This document shows, in pieces, positions 43,577-53,410 of a DNA stretch of 64,000 nt; the stretch's first letter is position 1, and the number at the start of each line of letters is the position of its first letter. The position numbers and the translations under genes were made by a program. The DNA is taken from contig NZ_JACVCU010000005.1 of NCBI RefSeq assembly GCF_014518425.1, positions 310,678 through 374,677 on the forward strand, in the 5' to 3' direction. Below the pieces are notes generated by a model. It was not told the DNA's origin, did no database searches, and saw only the letters and a list, made by a program, of their open reading frames with translations. Origin of the DNA: Terrabacter sp. MAHUQ-38. Lineage in GTDB: Bacteria; Actinomycetota; Actinomycetes; Actinomycetales; Dermatophilaceae.

Positions 43577-44274
43577 GCGGGCAAGTCTCTCAGGTAGGGG
43601 TTGGTGGCGCGCTCGTGGGCCATGGTGGTCGCCTGGTAGTGCCCGGGGAGCACGAGCGTCGTGTCGGGCAGCGGCAGCACGACGTCGCGCAGGCTGCGCC
43701 GCATCGCGGCCGGGTCCCCGCCCGGCAGGTCCGTACGGCCGATGGAGCCGGCGAACAGCACGTCTCCCGTGACCATGGTCCGGTCCACGTCGACCTGGTC
43801 GCGGATGCCGTCCGGCACGCGGTCGATCCCGAACATCACGGAGCCCTCGGTGTGGCCGGGTGCGTGGAGCACGTCGAACTCCATCCCGGCGAGCGTGAGG
43901 TGCGCCGCGTCGCCGATCTCCACGACGTTGGTCGGCTCGGTCCAGGTGGCGGCCCTGCCGAACTGCTGCTCCAACATCGCGATGAGGCCGGGGTTGCTGC
44001 GACCGAGCAGGTCGTGCAGCCGGTAGCGGTCGTCCTTGTGGATGTAGGCGGCCGTGTCGGAGCCGCACACCGGCGTCACCGAGTACACGTGGTCGACGTG
44101 ACCGTGCGTCAGCAGCACCGCGGCCGGGCGCAGCCGGTGCTCGGCCAGCACCTCCCGCAACGTGTCCTCGATCCCGATCCCGGGGTCGACCACGACGCAC
44201 TCCTCCCCCGCCTGGGGCGCGAGGACGTAGCAGTTCGTGTCGAACGCCTTGGCCGGGAACGCGATGGTCAGCAC
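43573..44274 (-). CDS. MBL-fold metallohydrolase (glyoxalase II-like)
   Basis: A 233-residue metallo-beta-lactamase-fold hydrolase. The metal-binding motif is LTHGHVDHVYSV, with further ligands in LHAPGHTEGSV, VTGDVLF and VLPGHYQAT. Relatives hydrolyse thioesters such as S-lactoylglutathione, or act on sulfur compounds; substrate unknown. The same gene pair (hydrolase-hisS) occurs in mycobacteria (Rv2581c-Rv2580c). Starts with GTG at 44274. Confidence 0.88.
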   Translation of the reverse strand: MLTIAFPAKAFDTNCYVLAPQAGEECVVVDPGIGIEDTLREVLAEHRLRPAAVLLTHGHVDHVYSVTPVCGSDTAAYIHKDDRYRLHDLLGRSNPGLIAMLEQQFGRAATWTEPTNVVEIGDAAHLTLAGMEFDVLHAPGHTEGSVMFGIDRVPDGIRDQVDVDRTMVTGDVLFAGSIGRTDLPGGDPAAMRRSLRDVVLPLPDTTLVLPGHYQATTMAHERATNPYLRDLPA

Positions 44275-44352
44275 GCTGGGAGCCTAGCGAGGGCGCCTGG
44301 TCCGGCCATCCGGCATACCGTGCCCTGGTGGGCACGCCCGAGCCCGGCGTAT

Positions 44353-44376
44353 GCGGTCCCGGGCCTTCGGGACCGC
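44353..44376. terminator. Hairpin in the gap between the MBL and cyclophilin genes
   Basis: GCGGTCCCG and CGGGACCGC form a perfect 9-base stem with a 6-base loop, followed by AAAT on the plus strand. As both flanking genes are transcribed away from it, its job is unclear; it could be a regulatory structure. A second hairpin GTGCCC-TGGT-GGGCAC is at 44320-44335. Confidence 0.4.
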
Positions 44377-44503
44377 AAATCCGCGCGCTCAGGGGGAGAT
44401 GTCACGCAGTCGTGACCCGTCCCGCTGCGAACGCACCGCAGTCGTTCCATAAAATGACCGAACGCCCGGGGACAACCCACGTGGCCCGTACGAGGAGAGG
44501 TTC

Positions 44504-45349
44504 GTGACCAAAGAGCAGGAACGCGCACGTGCGCGCCGCCGCCACGAGGAACAGCAGAAGACCGCGAAGCCGCCGGTGAGCGACTCCACGCGCGACAAGC
44601 AGGTCTTCGGTGTGATCCTCGCGGTCATCCTCATCGTCGCAGCCGTCATCGCCGTGCCCAAGCTCCTCGGCAGCTCGGAGGGCCCCCAGCCGGCAGCCGG
44701 CGGGTCCACCACCCCGGCGAGCTCCCCGACGACCTCAGGAGGCCTCGCGGAGGGTCAGAAGCTGGCCGCGGGCTGCACCGCTCCCCCGGCGCTCCAGGCC
44801 ACCCCGAAGCAGCAGACCAAGGCGCCGGCCAAGGCCGCTGCCGCAGGCAAGACGTTCGTCGCGACCGTCAAGACGAACTGCGGTGTCATCACGCTCGAGC
44901 TCGACGGCGCGAAGGCGCCGCAGACGGTGGCCTCGTTCGTCAACCTCGCCAAGACCGGCTACTGGGCCCCCAGCCCGTGCCACCGCGTCACCACGTCGGG
45001 CATCTACGTCCTTCAGTGCGGTGACCCCACCGGCACCGGCCAGGGCGGCCCCGGGTACACGTTCGGCATCGAGAACGCCCCGAAGAACGGCACCTACCCC
45101 AAGGGCGTGCTCGCGATGGCGCGCACGCAGGACCCGAACAGCAACGGCGGCCAGTTCTTCATCACCTACAAGGAAACCCGCTTGCCGACTGATGGTGGTG
45201 GCTACACGATCTTCGGGAAGGTGACCAAGGGCCTCGACATCGTCGAGAAGATCGCCGCCAACAAGGCCCTGGCCCCCAGCCCGACGGACGGCACCCCCGT
45301 CTCCCCGATCAGCATCCTCAGCGTCAGCGTGACGGAGAAGAAGGCATGA
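44504..45349 (+). CDS. Membrane-anchored peptidylprolyl isomerase (cyclophilin)
   Basis: A 281-residue protein with a charged cytoplasmic N-terminus, one membrane anchor (VFGVILAVILIVAAVIAVPK), a Ser/Thr/Pro-rich linker and a C-terminal cyclophilin domain with FVNLAKTGYW, CHRV, QCGDPTGTGQGGPGY, NGGQFFITY and IFGKVT. It should help fold secreted proteins on the outer face of the membrane. GTG start at 44504. A TAAAAT box at 44450 may be its -10. The stop overlaps the next start (ATGA). Position matches Rv2582 of M. tuberculosis. Confidence 0.9.
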   Translation: MTKEQERARARRRHEEQQKTAKPPVSDSTRDKQVFGVILAVILIVAAVIAVPKLLGSSEGPQPAAGGSTTPASSPTTSGGLAEGQKLAAGCTAPPALQATPKQQTKAPAKAAAAGKTFVATVKTNCGVITLELDGAKAPQTVASFVNLAKTGYWAPSPCHRVTTSGIYVLQCGDPTGTGQGGPGYTFGIENAPKNGTYPKGVLAMARTQDPNSNGGQFFITYKETRLPTDGGGYTIFGKVTKGLDIVEKIAANKALAPSPTDGTPVSPISILSVSVTEKKA

Positions 45350-47385
45350 CCGACATCAACCAGCCCGAGCCTGACCTCGCGACGCCGGACGCGCCCGACG
45401 CGCCGGAGCCCCTGACGGGGGCAACGCCCCCCGAGGCGACGTCCGTCGGGACGGAGTCCACGGATCCGCTCGAGGCATCGCCCGTCACACCGGCCGCCGA
45501 GAGCGCGGCCGCCGCCGAGACGGCCGACAGCACCGACACGGCTGACACCGCTGACACCGCTGACACGGCTGATTCAGTCGAGTCCGTCGCGGCGACCGAG
45601 TCCGGGGACACCGCCAACGCGTCCGAGGACGCCGCCGACGCGGCGGGTGACACGGCACAGGTCCAGCAGCCCGCTGCCGTCGAGCAGCCCTCTGCCGTCG
45701 GGGAGTCCGCTCCCGTCGAGCCCGCAGCCATTCAGAGCGCGGTCGTCGAACCAGCCGACGCGCAGCCAGCGCCCGTGGTCGCCCCGGAGTCCGCCCAGCC
45801 CGCCGTCATCGAGCCCGTCACCGAGCCCGTCACCGAGCCCGTCACCGAGCCCGGCATCGAGCCCGGCATCGAGCCCGCTGACGCGGAGACGGCCGACGCC
45901 ATCGACTCGGTCGAGGCCACCGAGGCCACCGAGGCCACCGAGGCCACCGAGGCCACCGAGGCCACCGAGGCGGCCGCCGCGACCGAGCAGCCCTCGGCCG
46001 ACGCGGCTCCGGCCGCTCCCACGCCCGCCAACATTCCGAAGCCCTCGGCCATCCCGACGCCGGCGGCCCTCGCCAAGGTCGTGCCGCACCCGGTGACGCC
46101 GGCAGCACCCGCCCCGATCACGACCGACCACTCCGCGTCCGCGGCGTTCGGTCGCGTCGACGAGAACGGCACCGTCTTCGTGCGCACCAGAGAGGGCGAG
46201 CGTGAGGTCGGGTCGTACCCGGGTGCCACCGACGAGGAGGCACTGACGTACTTCGCCCGCAAGTACGACGAGCTCTACGCCTCGGCCGTGCTCCTCGAAC
46301 AGCGGCTCGAGCAGCCCGAGGTCCCGTCGAAGGACGTCGCCGAGGGCCTCAAGACGCTCCAGGCCCAGGTCAAGGACGCGACGGTCGTCGGCGACCTCGA
46401 CGCCCTCGCGGTCAAGCTCGACGAGATCCAGTCGGGGCTCGCCGCGAAGCGCACCGTCGAGCAGCAGCACCGCGCCGAAGCCCGGGCCGCGGCCACCGCC
46501 GAGCGCGAGCGGATCGTGGGTGAGGCGGAGTCCATCGCCGGGCAGCCGGAGAGCCGCATCCAGTGGAAGAGCAGTGGTGCCCGCATGCGCGAGCTGCTCG
46601 ACGAGTGGAAGGCCCACCAGCGCTCCGCCACGCGCCTCGACCGTGAGACCGAGTCGGCCCTCTGGCAGCGCTTCAGCGCCGCTCGCAACAGCTTCGACAA
46701 GGCCCGGCGCAGCCACTTCGCCGGCCTGGACGCGGCGCACGCCGACGCCAAGTCGGCGAAGGAGCGGCTCGTCGCCGAGGCCGAGAAGCTCGCGACGAGC
46801 ACCGACTGGGCTGCCACCGCAGGAGCCTTCAAGCGCCTCATGGACGAATGGCGTCGCGCGGGTCGTGCGAGCCGGTCCGACGACGACAAGCTGTGGGCGC
46901 GCTTCAAGGCGGCCCAGGACAGCTTCTTCGCGGCCAAGGACGAGGTCGTCGCCGCCGAGGAGGAGCAGTTCCGCGGCAACCTCGAGGTCAAGGAGGCGCT
47001 CCTCGTCGAGGCCGAGGCGATCCTGCCCGTGACCGACCTCGAGAAGGCGAAGGCGCAGCTGCGCGTCATCCAGGACAAGTGGGACGCCGCCGGCAAGGTC
47101 CCCCGAGCCGACATGGACCGGGTCGAGAAGGCCATGCGCCGGATCGAGCAGACGGTGCGCGACGCCGAGGACAAGAAGTGGAAGTCGACCAACCCGGAGG
47201 TCGCGGCCCGGGCCCGCGCGATGGTCGACCAGCTCGAGCGCGCGGTCGCCGACCTCGAGGACGACCTGGCGAAGGCCGAGGCCTCCGGCAACGCGAACAA
47301 GGTCAAGAAGGCGCGTGAGGCCCTCGAGGCCCGTCAGGTCTGGCTCGACCAGGCCCGCGCCGGCGTCGCCGAGTTCGGCGGCTGA
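45346..47385 (+). CDS. DUF349 coiled-coil protein with long repetitive acidic N-terminus
   Basis: A 679-residue protein. The first 260 residues are low complexity, rich in Thr, Ala, Asp, Glu and Pro, with short repeats (TAD, EPVT, EAT). The rest consists of DUF349 helical repeats such as WKSSGARMRELLDEWKAH, WAATAGAFKRLMDEWRRAGR and AQLRVIQDKWDAAGKVPRAD. DUF349 proteins are common in actinobacteria beside relA but have no established function; relatives include proteins tied to translation or RNA. The ATG overlaps the cyclophilin stop. Confidence 0.88.
   Translation: MTDINQPEPDLATPDAPDAPEPLTGATPPEATSVGTESTDPLEASPVTPAAESAAAAETADSTDTADTADTADTADSVESVAATESGDTANASEDAADAAGDTAQVQQPAAVEQPSAVGESAPVEPAAIQSAVVEPADAQPAPVVAPESAQPAVIEPVTEPVTEPVTEPGIEPGIEPADAETADAIDSVEATEATEATEATEATEATEAAAATEQPSADAAPAAPTPANIPKPSAIPTPAALAKVVPHPVTPAAPAPITTDHSASAAFGRVDENGTVFVRTREGEREVGSYPGATDEEALTYFARKYDELYASAVLLEQRLEQPEVPSKDVAEGLKTLQAQVKDATVVGDLDALAVKLDEIQSGLAAKRTVEQQHRAEARAAATAERERIVGEAESIAGQPESRIQWKSSGARMRELLDEWKAHQRSATRLDRETESALWQRFSAARNSFDKARRSHFAGLDAAHADAKSAKERLVAEAEKLATSTDWAATAGAFKRLMDEWRRAGRASRSDDDKLWARFKAAQDSFFAAKDEVVAAEEEQFRGNLEVKEALLVEAEAILPVTDLEKAKAQLRVIQDKWDAAGKVPRADMDRVEKAMRRIEQTVRDAEDKKWKSTNPEVAARARAMVDQLERAVADLEDDLAKAEASGNANKVKKAREALEARQVWLDQARAGVAEFGG
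45913..45966 (+). repeat. Tandem 9-base repeat in the DUF349 gene
   Basis: GAGGCCACC is repeated six times in a row, encoding Glu-Ala-Thr units. Nearby are tandem GCTGACACC-like (about 45538-45573) and GAGCCCGTCACC (about 45810-45850) repeats. Slippage or recombination here would keep the frame. Confidence 0.9.
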
Positions 47386-47395
47386 CCGCCCGACC

Positions 47396-47415
47396 CACCC
47401 GTCGAGAGGCGGGTG
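47396..47415. terminator. Hairpin between convergent DUF349 and relA genes
   Basis: CACCCG and CGGGTG with an 8-base loop; the flanks GACCC and GGGTC extend pairing with a bulge. It lies just beyond both stops and can terminate both transcripts. Confidence 0.55.
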
Positions 47416-47419
47416 AGGG

Positions 47420-49720
47420 TCAGGTGCGCATGACGGCGTCGGTCGACTTGCTGCCGTTGACGCGGTAGACGTCGAAGACGCCGTCGATGCGGCGCACCGC
47501 CTTGATGACGTGGTCCAGGTGCGCCGGGTCGCCCATCTCGAAGGTGAACCTCGAGATCGCGACCCGGTCGCGCGACGTCTGGACCGACGCCGAGAGGATG
47601 TTGACGTGCTGGTCGGACAGCACCCGGGTCACATCGCTGAGCAGCCGGTTGCGGTCGAGCGCCTCCACCTGGAGCTGGACGAGGAAGACGCTGGCCGAGC
47701 TGGGCGCCCACTCGACGTCGATGAGCCGCTCCGGGTTGGCCGTCAGCTGGTCGGCGTTGGTGCAGTCGACGCGGTGCACCGAGACGCCGTTGCCGCGCGT
47801 GACGAAGCCGATGATCGGGTCGCCGGGCACGGGCGTGCAGCACTTGGCCAGCTTGACCCAGACATCGGCGGTGCCGACGACGACGACACCCGGGTCGCCC
47901 GACCGGCGGCGCGTCGCCGCTCGGGTCGGGACGGTGGCCTCGGCGAGGTCCTCGGTGGCTCCGTCGACACCCCCCATCGAGGTGACGACCTTGCTGACGA
48001 CGTGCTGCGCGGAGACATGGCCCTCGCCCACGGCGGCATACAGCGCCTCGATGTCCTGGTAGCGCAGGTCGGTCGCCACGGCCGTCATCGACTCGTGGCT
48101 CATCAGGCGCTGGAGCGGGAGGTTCTGCTTGCGCAGGGCCTTCGCGATCGAGTCCTTGCCGGCCTCGATGGCTTCCTCGCGACGCTCCTTGCTGAACCAC
48201 TGCTTGATCTTGTTGCGCGCCCGGGGGCTCTTGACGAACTGCAGCCAGTCGCGCGACGGTCCGGCGCCGTCGGCCTTGGAGGTGAGCACCTCGACGACGT
48301 CGCCGTTCTCGAGCGTCGACTCGAGCGGGACGAGCCGGCCGTTGACGCGCGCCCCGATGCAGTGGTGACCGACCTCGGTGTGCACGGCATACGCGAAGTC
48401 GACTGGTGTGCCGCCCACGGGCAGCGCGACGACCGAGCCCTTCGGGGTGAAGACGTAGACCTCGCTGCTGCCCATCTCGAAGCGCAGCGAGTCGAGGAAC
48501 TCGCCCGGGTCCTCGGTCTCTCGCTGCCAGTCGAGCAGCTGGCGCAGCCAGGCCATGTCGTTCTGCGGCGTGATCTCGCCGGGCCGCGCCGGCCCTCCGC
48601 CAGTCGCCTGGTCCTTGTACTTCCAGTGCGCCGCGACGCCGTACTCGGCACGTCGGTGCATCGTGTGGGTGCGGATCTGGATCTCGACCGGCTTGCCCTG
48701 CGGGCCGATGACGGTGGTGTGCAGCGACTGGTACATGTTGAACTTCGGCATCGCGATGTAGTCCTTGAACCGGCCCGGGACCGGGTTCCACCGAGAGTGC
48801 AGGGCGCCGAGCGCGGCGTAGCAGTCGCGCACCGTGTCGACGAGGACGCGCACCGCGACGAGGTCGTAGATCTCCTCGAAGTCACGGCCGCGCACGATCA
48901 TCTTCTGGTACACGGAGTAGTAGTGCTTCGGCCGGCCCGTCACCGCGGCCTTGATCTTGGCGGCGGTGAGGTCGTCGGTGACCTGGCTGCGTACGCCGGC
49001 GAGGTACTCCTCACGCGCCGGTGCCCGCTCGGCGACGAGGCGCACGATCTCGTCGTACACCTTCGGGTAGAGCGTCGCGAAGGAGAGGTCCTCGAGCTCC
49101 CACTTGATGGTGTTCATGCCGAGGCGGTGCGCGAGCGGTGCATAGATCTCGAGGGTCTCGTTGGCCTTGCGCTTGGCCGACTCGGGACTGACGTAGCGCC
49201 ACGTGCGCGCGTTGTGCAGACGGTCGGCGAGCTTGATGACGAGCACGCGGATGTCGCGTGCCATCGCGATGACCATCTTGCGCACGGTCTCGGCCTGGGC
49301 GGCCTCGCCGTAGGTCACCTTGTCGAGCTTGGTCACGCCGTCGACGAGCATCGCGATCTCGTCGCCGAAGTCGCGTCGCAGCTCGTCGAGGCCGTATGCC
49401 GTGTCCTCGACAGTGTCGTGCAGCAGCGCCGCCGCGAGCGTCGGCGGGGTCATGCCGAGCTCGGCGAGGATCGTCGTCACGGCGAGCGGGTGCGTGATGT
49501 ACGCGTCGCCGCTCTTGCGCATCTGCCCCTCGTGGGCGCGCTCCGCGACGGCATACGCCCGCTCGATGACCGACAGGTCGGCCTTGGGGTGGTTCTGGCG
49601 GACGGCCGTCATGAGGGGCTCGAGGACTGGGTTGCCCGCCGGCCGGGTGGCCCCGAACCGTGCGAAGCGGGCGCGCACCCGCGAGGGGGTGGACAGCTCG
49701 CTGCGGACGTCCTCGCTCAT
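47420..49720 (-). CDS. relA: Bifunctional (p)ppGpp synthetase/hydrolase
   Basis: A 766-residue RSH protein. The N-terminal hydrolase domain keeps its HD motif ([13 protein letters not shown]), the synthetase domain has [13 protein letters not shown] and ADRLHNART-flanked helices, followed by TGS ([20 protein letters not shown]), conserved-Cys ([16 protein letters not shown]) and ACT regions. Both activities are expected intact. It governs the stringent response. apt lies 28 bases upstream on the same strand, as in mycobacteria. Confidence 0.97.
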   Translation of the reverse strand: MSEDVRSELSTPSRVRARFARFGATRPAGNPVLEPLMTAVRQNHPKADLSVIERAYAVAERAHEGQMRKSGDAYITHPLAVTTILAELGMTPPTLAAALLHDTVEDTAYGLDELRRDFGDEIAMLVDGVTKLDKVTYGEAAQAETVRKMVIAMARDIRVLVIKLADRLHNARTWRYVSPESAKRKANETLEIYAPLAHRLGMNTIKWELEDLSFATLYPKVYDEIVRLVAERAPAREEYLAGVRSQVTDDLTAAKIKAAVTGRPKHYYSVYQKMIVRGRDFEEIYDLVAVRVLVDTVRDCYAALGALHSRWNPVPGRFKDYIAMPKFNMYQSLHTTVIGPQGKPVEIQIRTHTMHRRAEYGVAAHWKYKDQATGGGPARPGEITPQNDMAWLRQLLDWQRETEDPGEFLDSLRFEMGSSEVYVFTPKGSVVALPVGGTPVDFAYAVHTEVGHHCIGARVNGRLVPLESTLENGDVVEVLTSKADGAGPSRDWLQFVKSPRARNKIKQWFSKERREEAIEAGKDSIAKALRKQNLPLQRLMSHESMTAVATDLRYQDIEALYAAVGEGHVSAQHVVSKVVTSMGGVDGATEDLAEATVPTRAATRRRSGDPGVVVVGTADVWVKLAKCCTPVPGDPIIGFVTRGNGVSVHRVDCTNADQLTANPERLIDVEWAPSSASVFLVQLQVEALDRNRLLSDVTRVLSDQHVNILSASVQTSRDRVAISRFTFEMGDPAHLDHVIKAVRRIDGVFDVYRVNGSKSTDAVMRT

Positions 49721-49748
49721 GGAGAGAGTCTAGGCGGTCTGCCCGGGA

Positions 49749-50273
49749 TCACACCGTCAGGATGGCGTTGACCGGTCGGTCGGCCAGACGCGTGCGTCCG
49801 TCGAGGAAGGCGAGCTCGAGGACGACCTCGATGGCGGTGACATGTGCGCCGGCGCGCTCGACGAGCTGGGCAGCGGCCTCGGCCGTCCCACCCGTCGCAA
49901 GCACGTCGTCGATGACGAGGACGCGCTCGCCGGCCTCGAAAGCGTCGGTGTGCACCTCGATCTCGGCGGTGCCGTACTCGAGCGCGTACGACTCCTTGAG
50001 CGTCTCCCCCGGCAGCTTGCCAGCCTTGCGGACCGGCACCATCCCGAGGCCCAGCTCGTAGGCCACGGCGGCGCCGAGGATGAACCCTCGCGCCTCGATG
50101 CCCACGACGACGTCGACCTGTCCCGCATACCGCTGGGCGATGTCACGCACGAGCGCACCGAACGCGGGACCGTCGGCGAACAGCGGCGTGAAGTCCTTGA
50201 AGACGATGCCGGGCTTCGGGAAGTCCGGGATGTCGCGCAGCTTGCTCGCCACGAGGTCACTGATCTGGCTCAC
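49749..50273 (-). CDS. apt: Adenine phosphoribosyltransferase
   Basis: A 174-residue purine-salvage enzyme. IPDFPKPGIVFKDFTPLFAD is the family N-terminus, GIEARGFILGAAVAYELGLG the middle block and VLVIDDVLATGGTAEAA the PRPP-binding motif. It makes AMP from adenine and PRPP. The GTG at 50273 has an AGGAG ribosome site five bases upstream. It lies between secF and relA, as in other actinobacteria. Confidence 0.95.
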   Translation of the reverse strand: MSQISDLVASKLRDIPDFPKPGIVFKDFTPLFADGPAFGALVRDIAQRYAGQVDVVVGIEARGFILGAAVAYELGLGMVPVRKAGKLPGETLKESYALEYGTAEIEVHTDAFEAGERVLVIDDVLATGGTAEAAAQLVERAGAHVTAIEVVLELAFLDGRTRLADRPVNAILTV

Positions 50274-50338
50274 GCCGTCTCCTGCAGGGTGTCGAACGAG
50301 CGGGTGGGCGGTCTCGGCCCGCGGTTGCGGGCCACGCC

Positions 50339-51490
50339 TCAGCGGCGCGACTTCGGTGCTCGCCTGGGCTGGTTGCGGGGCCCGGCCTGGGCGTACTTGT
50401 GGACGGGACGCGGCGCCCCCTCGCCCGAGGGGGACGACGTGGGCCCGGCGGCGCCGGTCGCGTCGGCCCCGACCGCCGCGGGCTCGGCTGCGCCGTCGAC
50501 CGGTTGCGCACCGGTTCGCGCACCGTGCCGTGCGGCGTACTTGTCGAGCTGGCGCACGGCCGGCTCGTTGCGGCGCAGGTCGACGAGCAGCGGTGTCGCG
50601 ATGAAGATCGACGAGTAGGCGCCGACCCCGATGCCGATGAAGAGCGCGAGCGACAGGTCGAGCAGCGTTCCGGGCCCGAGCAGGGTGAAGCCGACGAACA
50701 GCACCGCCGCGATCGGCAGCAGCGCCACGACCGTCGTGTTGATCGAGCGCACGAGCGTCTGGTTGACGGCGAGGTTGGCTGCTGCGGAGTACGTCATCCG
50801 CTTGGTGCGGAAGGCGTCGGCGGTGTTCTCGCGCACCTTGTCGAAGACGACGACCGTGTCGTAGAGCGAGTAGCCGAGGATCGTGAGGAAGCCGATCATC
50901 GACGACGGCGTGATCTCGAACCCGAAGAGGGCGTAGATGCCCACCGTGATGACGAGGTCGTGGAGCAGGGCCACGAGACCGGCCACGGCCATCTTCCAGG
51001 TGCGGAAGTAGAGGGCCATGACGATCGTCACGAGGATGAGGAACACGATGAGGCCCCGGATCGCCTGTTGGCTCACCGACTGCCCCCAGCTCGGGCCGAC
51101 GAGCGAGGCACTCACGGCGCCCTGCTGCACGCCGAACTCGCGAGCCAGTGCCGCACTGGCCTCGTCGGTGAGCTCCGAGGCGGCCTCGGACTGCACACGG
51201 ACGGTGTTCTGGCCGACGATCGTCGAGACGACGTTGCCGGGGATGCCCGCGTCGGCGATCGCGGACTGCGCCTTCTCCTCGTAGCCCTGGCTGTTCGTGA
51301 CGCCCTGGACGCGGAACTCGGTTCCACCACTGAACTCGATGCCGAAGTTCAGCTGCTTGATGAAGATGCCGACGAGAGCAAGGGCGATGAGCACGGCGGA
51401 GACGGCGTACCACGTCTTCTGGCGCTTGATGAAGTCGATGGAGCGCTTGCCGGTGTAGAGGTCGTTGCCGACCTGGGCGAAGTTGATCAT
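50339..51490 (-). CDS. secF: Protein translocase subunit SecF
   Basis: A 383-residue RND-type membrane protein that works with SecD and SecYEG to drive protein export with the proton gradient. Signatures are NFGIEFSGGTEFRV, SMIGFLTILGYSLYDTVVVF and DKVRENTADAFRTKRMTY. Six membrane segments and a basic, disordered C-terminus of about 80 residues. The ATG at 51490 overlaps the secD stop (ATGA). Confidence 0.95.
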   Translation of the reverse strand: MINFAQVGNDLYTGKRSIDFIKRQKTWYAVSAVLIALALVGIFIKQLNFGIEFSGGTEFRVQGVTNSQGYEEKAQSAIADAGIPGNVVSTIVGQNTVRVQSEAASELTDEASAALAREFGVQQGAVSASLVGPSWGQSVSQQAIRGLIVFLILVTIVMALYFRTWKMAVAGLVALLHDLVITVGIYALFGFEITPSSMIGFLTILGYSLYDTVVVFDKVRENTADAFRTKRMTYSAAANLAVNQTLVRSINTTVVALLPIAAVLFVGFTLLGPGTLLDLSLALFIGIGVGAYSSIFIATPLLVDLRRNEPAVRQLDKYAARHGARTGAQPVDGAAEPAAVGADATGAAGPTSSPSGEGAPRPVHKYAQAGPRNQPRRAPKSRR

Positions 51491-53403
51491 GCCTGGGCCT
51501 TCCCATCGGCGACGCGGGCAGAGCCCACGGTGGCGGGCGGGCGCTGGGCGCCGGGTGCCCCGAACTGGCCACGGCCGCGGTAGCGCACCGACTCCTTGGC
51601 GCCGAGGCGCTGCGGGTCGAGACCGGACCACTTGTGGCCGCCGCCGAAGAACTTCGTGCGGGCGAGCAGCTGCACGGTCGGGTGGGTGAACAACATGACG
51701 ACGCCGACGTCGATGAGCGTCGTCAGGCCAAGCGTGAACGCGAAGCCACGGACGTTGCTCGAGGCGAGGAAGTAGAGCACGGCGGCCGCCATGAAGTTCA
51801 CGGCGTCTGCCGCCAGGATCGTGCGGCGGGCCCGCTTCCAGCCCGTCTCGACGGCCGCGACGAGGGGACGCCCGTCGCGGACCTCGTCACGGATGCGCTC
51901 GAAGTAGACGATGAAGCTGTCGGCCGTCACGCCGATGGCGACGATGAGACCCGTGACACCGGCCATCGTCAGGCGGAAGCCGTGCGTCGTGCCGAGCACC
52001 GTCACCGCGAGGTAGGTGACCGCCGAGGCGACGACGAGCGAGGCGACGGTGACCAGGCCCAGGGCGCGGTACTGGAAGAGCGAGTAGACGACGACGAGCA
52101 ACAGGCCGATGAAGCCGGCGAGCAGGCCGATGCGCAGCTGCTCCTCACCCAGCTGCGGCGTGATGTTGTCCTGCGTCTGGAGCGCGAAGGAGATGGGGAG
52201 GGCACCGAACTTCAGCTGCTCGGCGAGCTGCTTGGCCGAGTCGATGGTGAACGAGCCGGTGATCGAGGCACGGCCGTCGGTGATGACGGCACGAGCCTGC
52301 GGCGCCGTGATCACCGACTTGTCGAGGACGACGGCGAACTGGTCGAACGGCGGCTCGGACTGCAGGCCGTAGAGGCGCTTCGTCACGGCCGCGAACTTGG
52401 CCTTGCCCGCGTCCTTGAACGACAGCGCCACCTCGACGATGGAGGTCGGCTGGCCGTTGGGGCCGGGCTGGTAGCCGCTCGTCGCATCGGCGATCTCGCT
52501 GCCGTCGATCTCGCTCGGGCCGAGGACGTACTTCGTGACTCGGTCCTCACCACACGTGGCGATGGGCAGCTTGGGGTCGTCGACGATCTTGTCGACCGAG
52601 CCCGGGGTCGCGCAGTTGAGCGCGGTGTACTGCTTGGCCACGGTGTCGGCAGCCTGGTCGGCCTTCGCCTTCTCCCACCCGAGCCCGACGAGGCCCTTGC
52701 TGGCCTGTGCCTTGACGGCGGCCTGCGTCTCGGCCGGCGTCGGCGCGGGCTGGGTCTCGGCCGGTGCCGGCGTCGTGGCGCTCGGGGCCGGCGTCGTGGC
52801 CGTGCCGGTGGCCGTACCCGTCGCCGGGGTCGTGGCGGCGAGCAGGGCCGGGGGCACGATGCCGTTCTGGGCCGTGGCGCTGGTCGACGGCTTGGCCGCA
52901 CCGGTGCTCGTCGCGCTGGGCGTGCCGGTCGAGGGCGTGGTGGCCGTGCCGGACGGGGCCGGCGTCCCGCTCGGCGTGCCGCCCGGGTTCACCTGGGCGG
53001 CGTTCGAGTCGAGGGCCTGCACGTAGACGGCGCGGAAGCGCAGCTGCGAGGGCTTGCTGAGAGCGTCAAGCTGCTCGGCAGTCGGCGAGCCGGGGATGGA
53101 CACGACGATGTTGCGACCACCCTGGGTCGCGATCTCCGCCTCGGAGACGCCGTTGGCGTCGATGCGCTGGCGGATGATGTCGACGGCGCGGTTGACCTGC
53201 CCCTCGTTGATCGTCTCGGTGCCGACGAGCACCGGCTCGAGCACGAGCTCGGTGCCACCCTCGAGGTCGAGGCCGAGGCGCGGGGTCAGCGACCCTTCGC
53301 CCCACTTGGTGAGCCCGCCCACGAGGGCGCCGAGGCCGAGGATGACGACGATCAGGACCAGAAGGCTGCGCCTTGCCGACTTCTTGGTGGAGCTGCGTGC
53401 CAC
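51487..53403 (-). CDS. secD: Protein translocase subunit SecD with long Thr/Pro-rich insert
   Basis: A 638-residue export subunit. LGLDLEGGTELVLEP, RIDANGVSEAEI, DGRASITGSFTIDSAKQLAE and TVGVTADSFIVYFERIRDEV-like GVTADSFIVYFERIRDEV are present. Within the first extracytoplasmic domain, residues about 140-230 form a Thr/Pro/Ala/Gly-rich insert not found in most SecD. The start is the GTG at 53403, with GAGGG upstream; it lies 7 bases after the yajC stop. Confidence 0.94.
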   Translation of the reverse strand: MARSSTKKSARRSLLVLIVVILGLGALVGGLTKWGEGSLTPRLGLDLEGGTELVLEPVLVGTETINEGQVNRAVDIIRQRIDANGVSEAEIATQGGRNIVVSIPGSPTAEQLDALSKPSQLRFRAVYVQALDSNAAQVNPGGTPSGTPAPSGTATTPSTGTPSATSTGAAKPSTSATAQNGIVPPALLAATTPATGTATGTATTPAPSATTPAPAETQPAPTPAETQAAVKAQASKGLVGLGWEKAKADQAADTVAKQYTALNCATPGSVDKIVDDPKLPIATCGEDRVTKYVLGPSEIDGSEIADATSGYQPGPNGQPTSIVEVALSFKDAGKAKFAAVTKRLYGLQSEPPFDQFAVVLDKSVITAPQARAVITDGRASITGSFTIDSAKQLAEQLKFGALPISFALQTQDNITPQLGEEQLRIGLLAGFIGLLLVVVYSLFQYRALGLVTVASLVVASAVTYLAVTVLGTTHGFRLTMAGVTGLIVAIGVTADSFIVYFERIRDEVRDGRPLVAAVETGWKRARRTILAADAVNFMAAAVLYFLASSNVRGFAFTLGLTTLIDVGVVMLFTHPTVQLLARTKFFGGGHKWSGLDPQRLGAKESVRYRGRGQFGAPGAQRPPATVGSARVADGKAQA

Positions 53404-53410
53404 GAAACCC

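Noticed and set aside
45574-46740. Gly/Leu-rich minus-strand frame opposite the DUF349 gene
   Set aside because: Caused by the repetitive DNA of the DUF349 N-terminus; not a real repeat protein.
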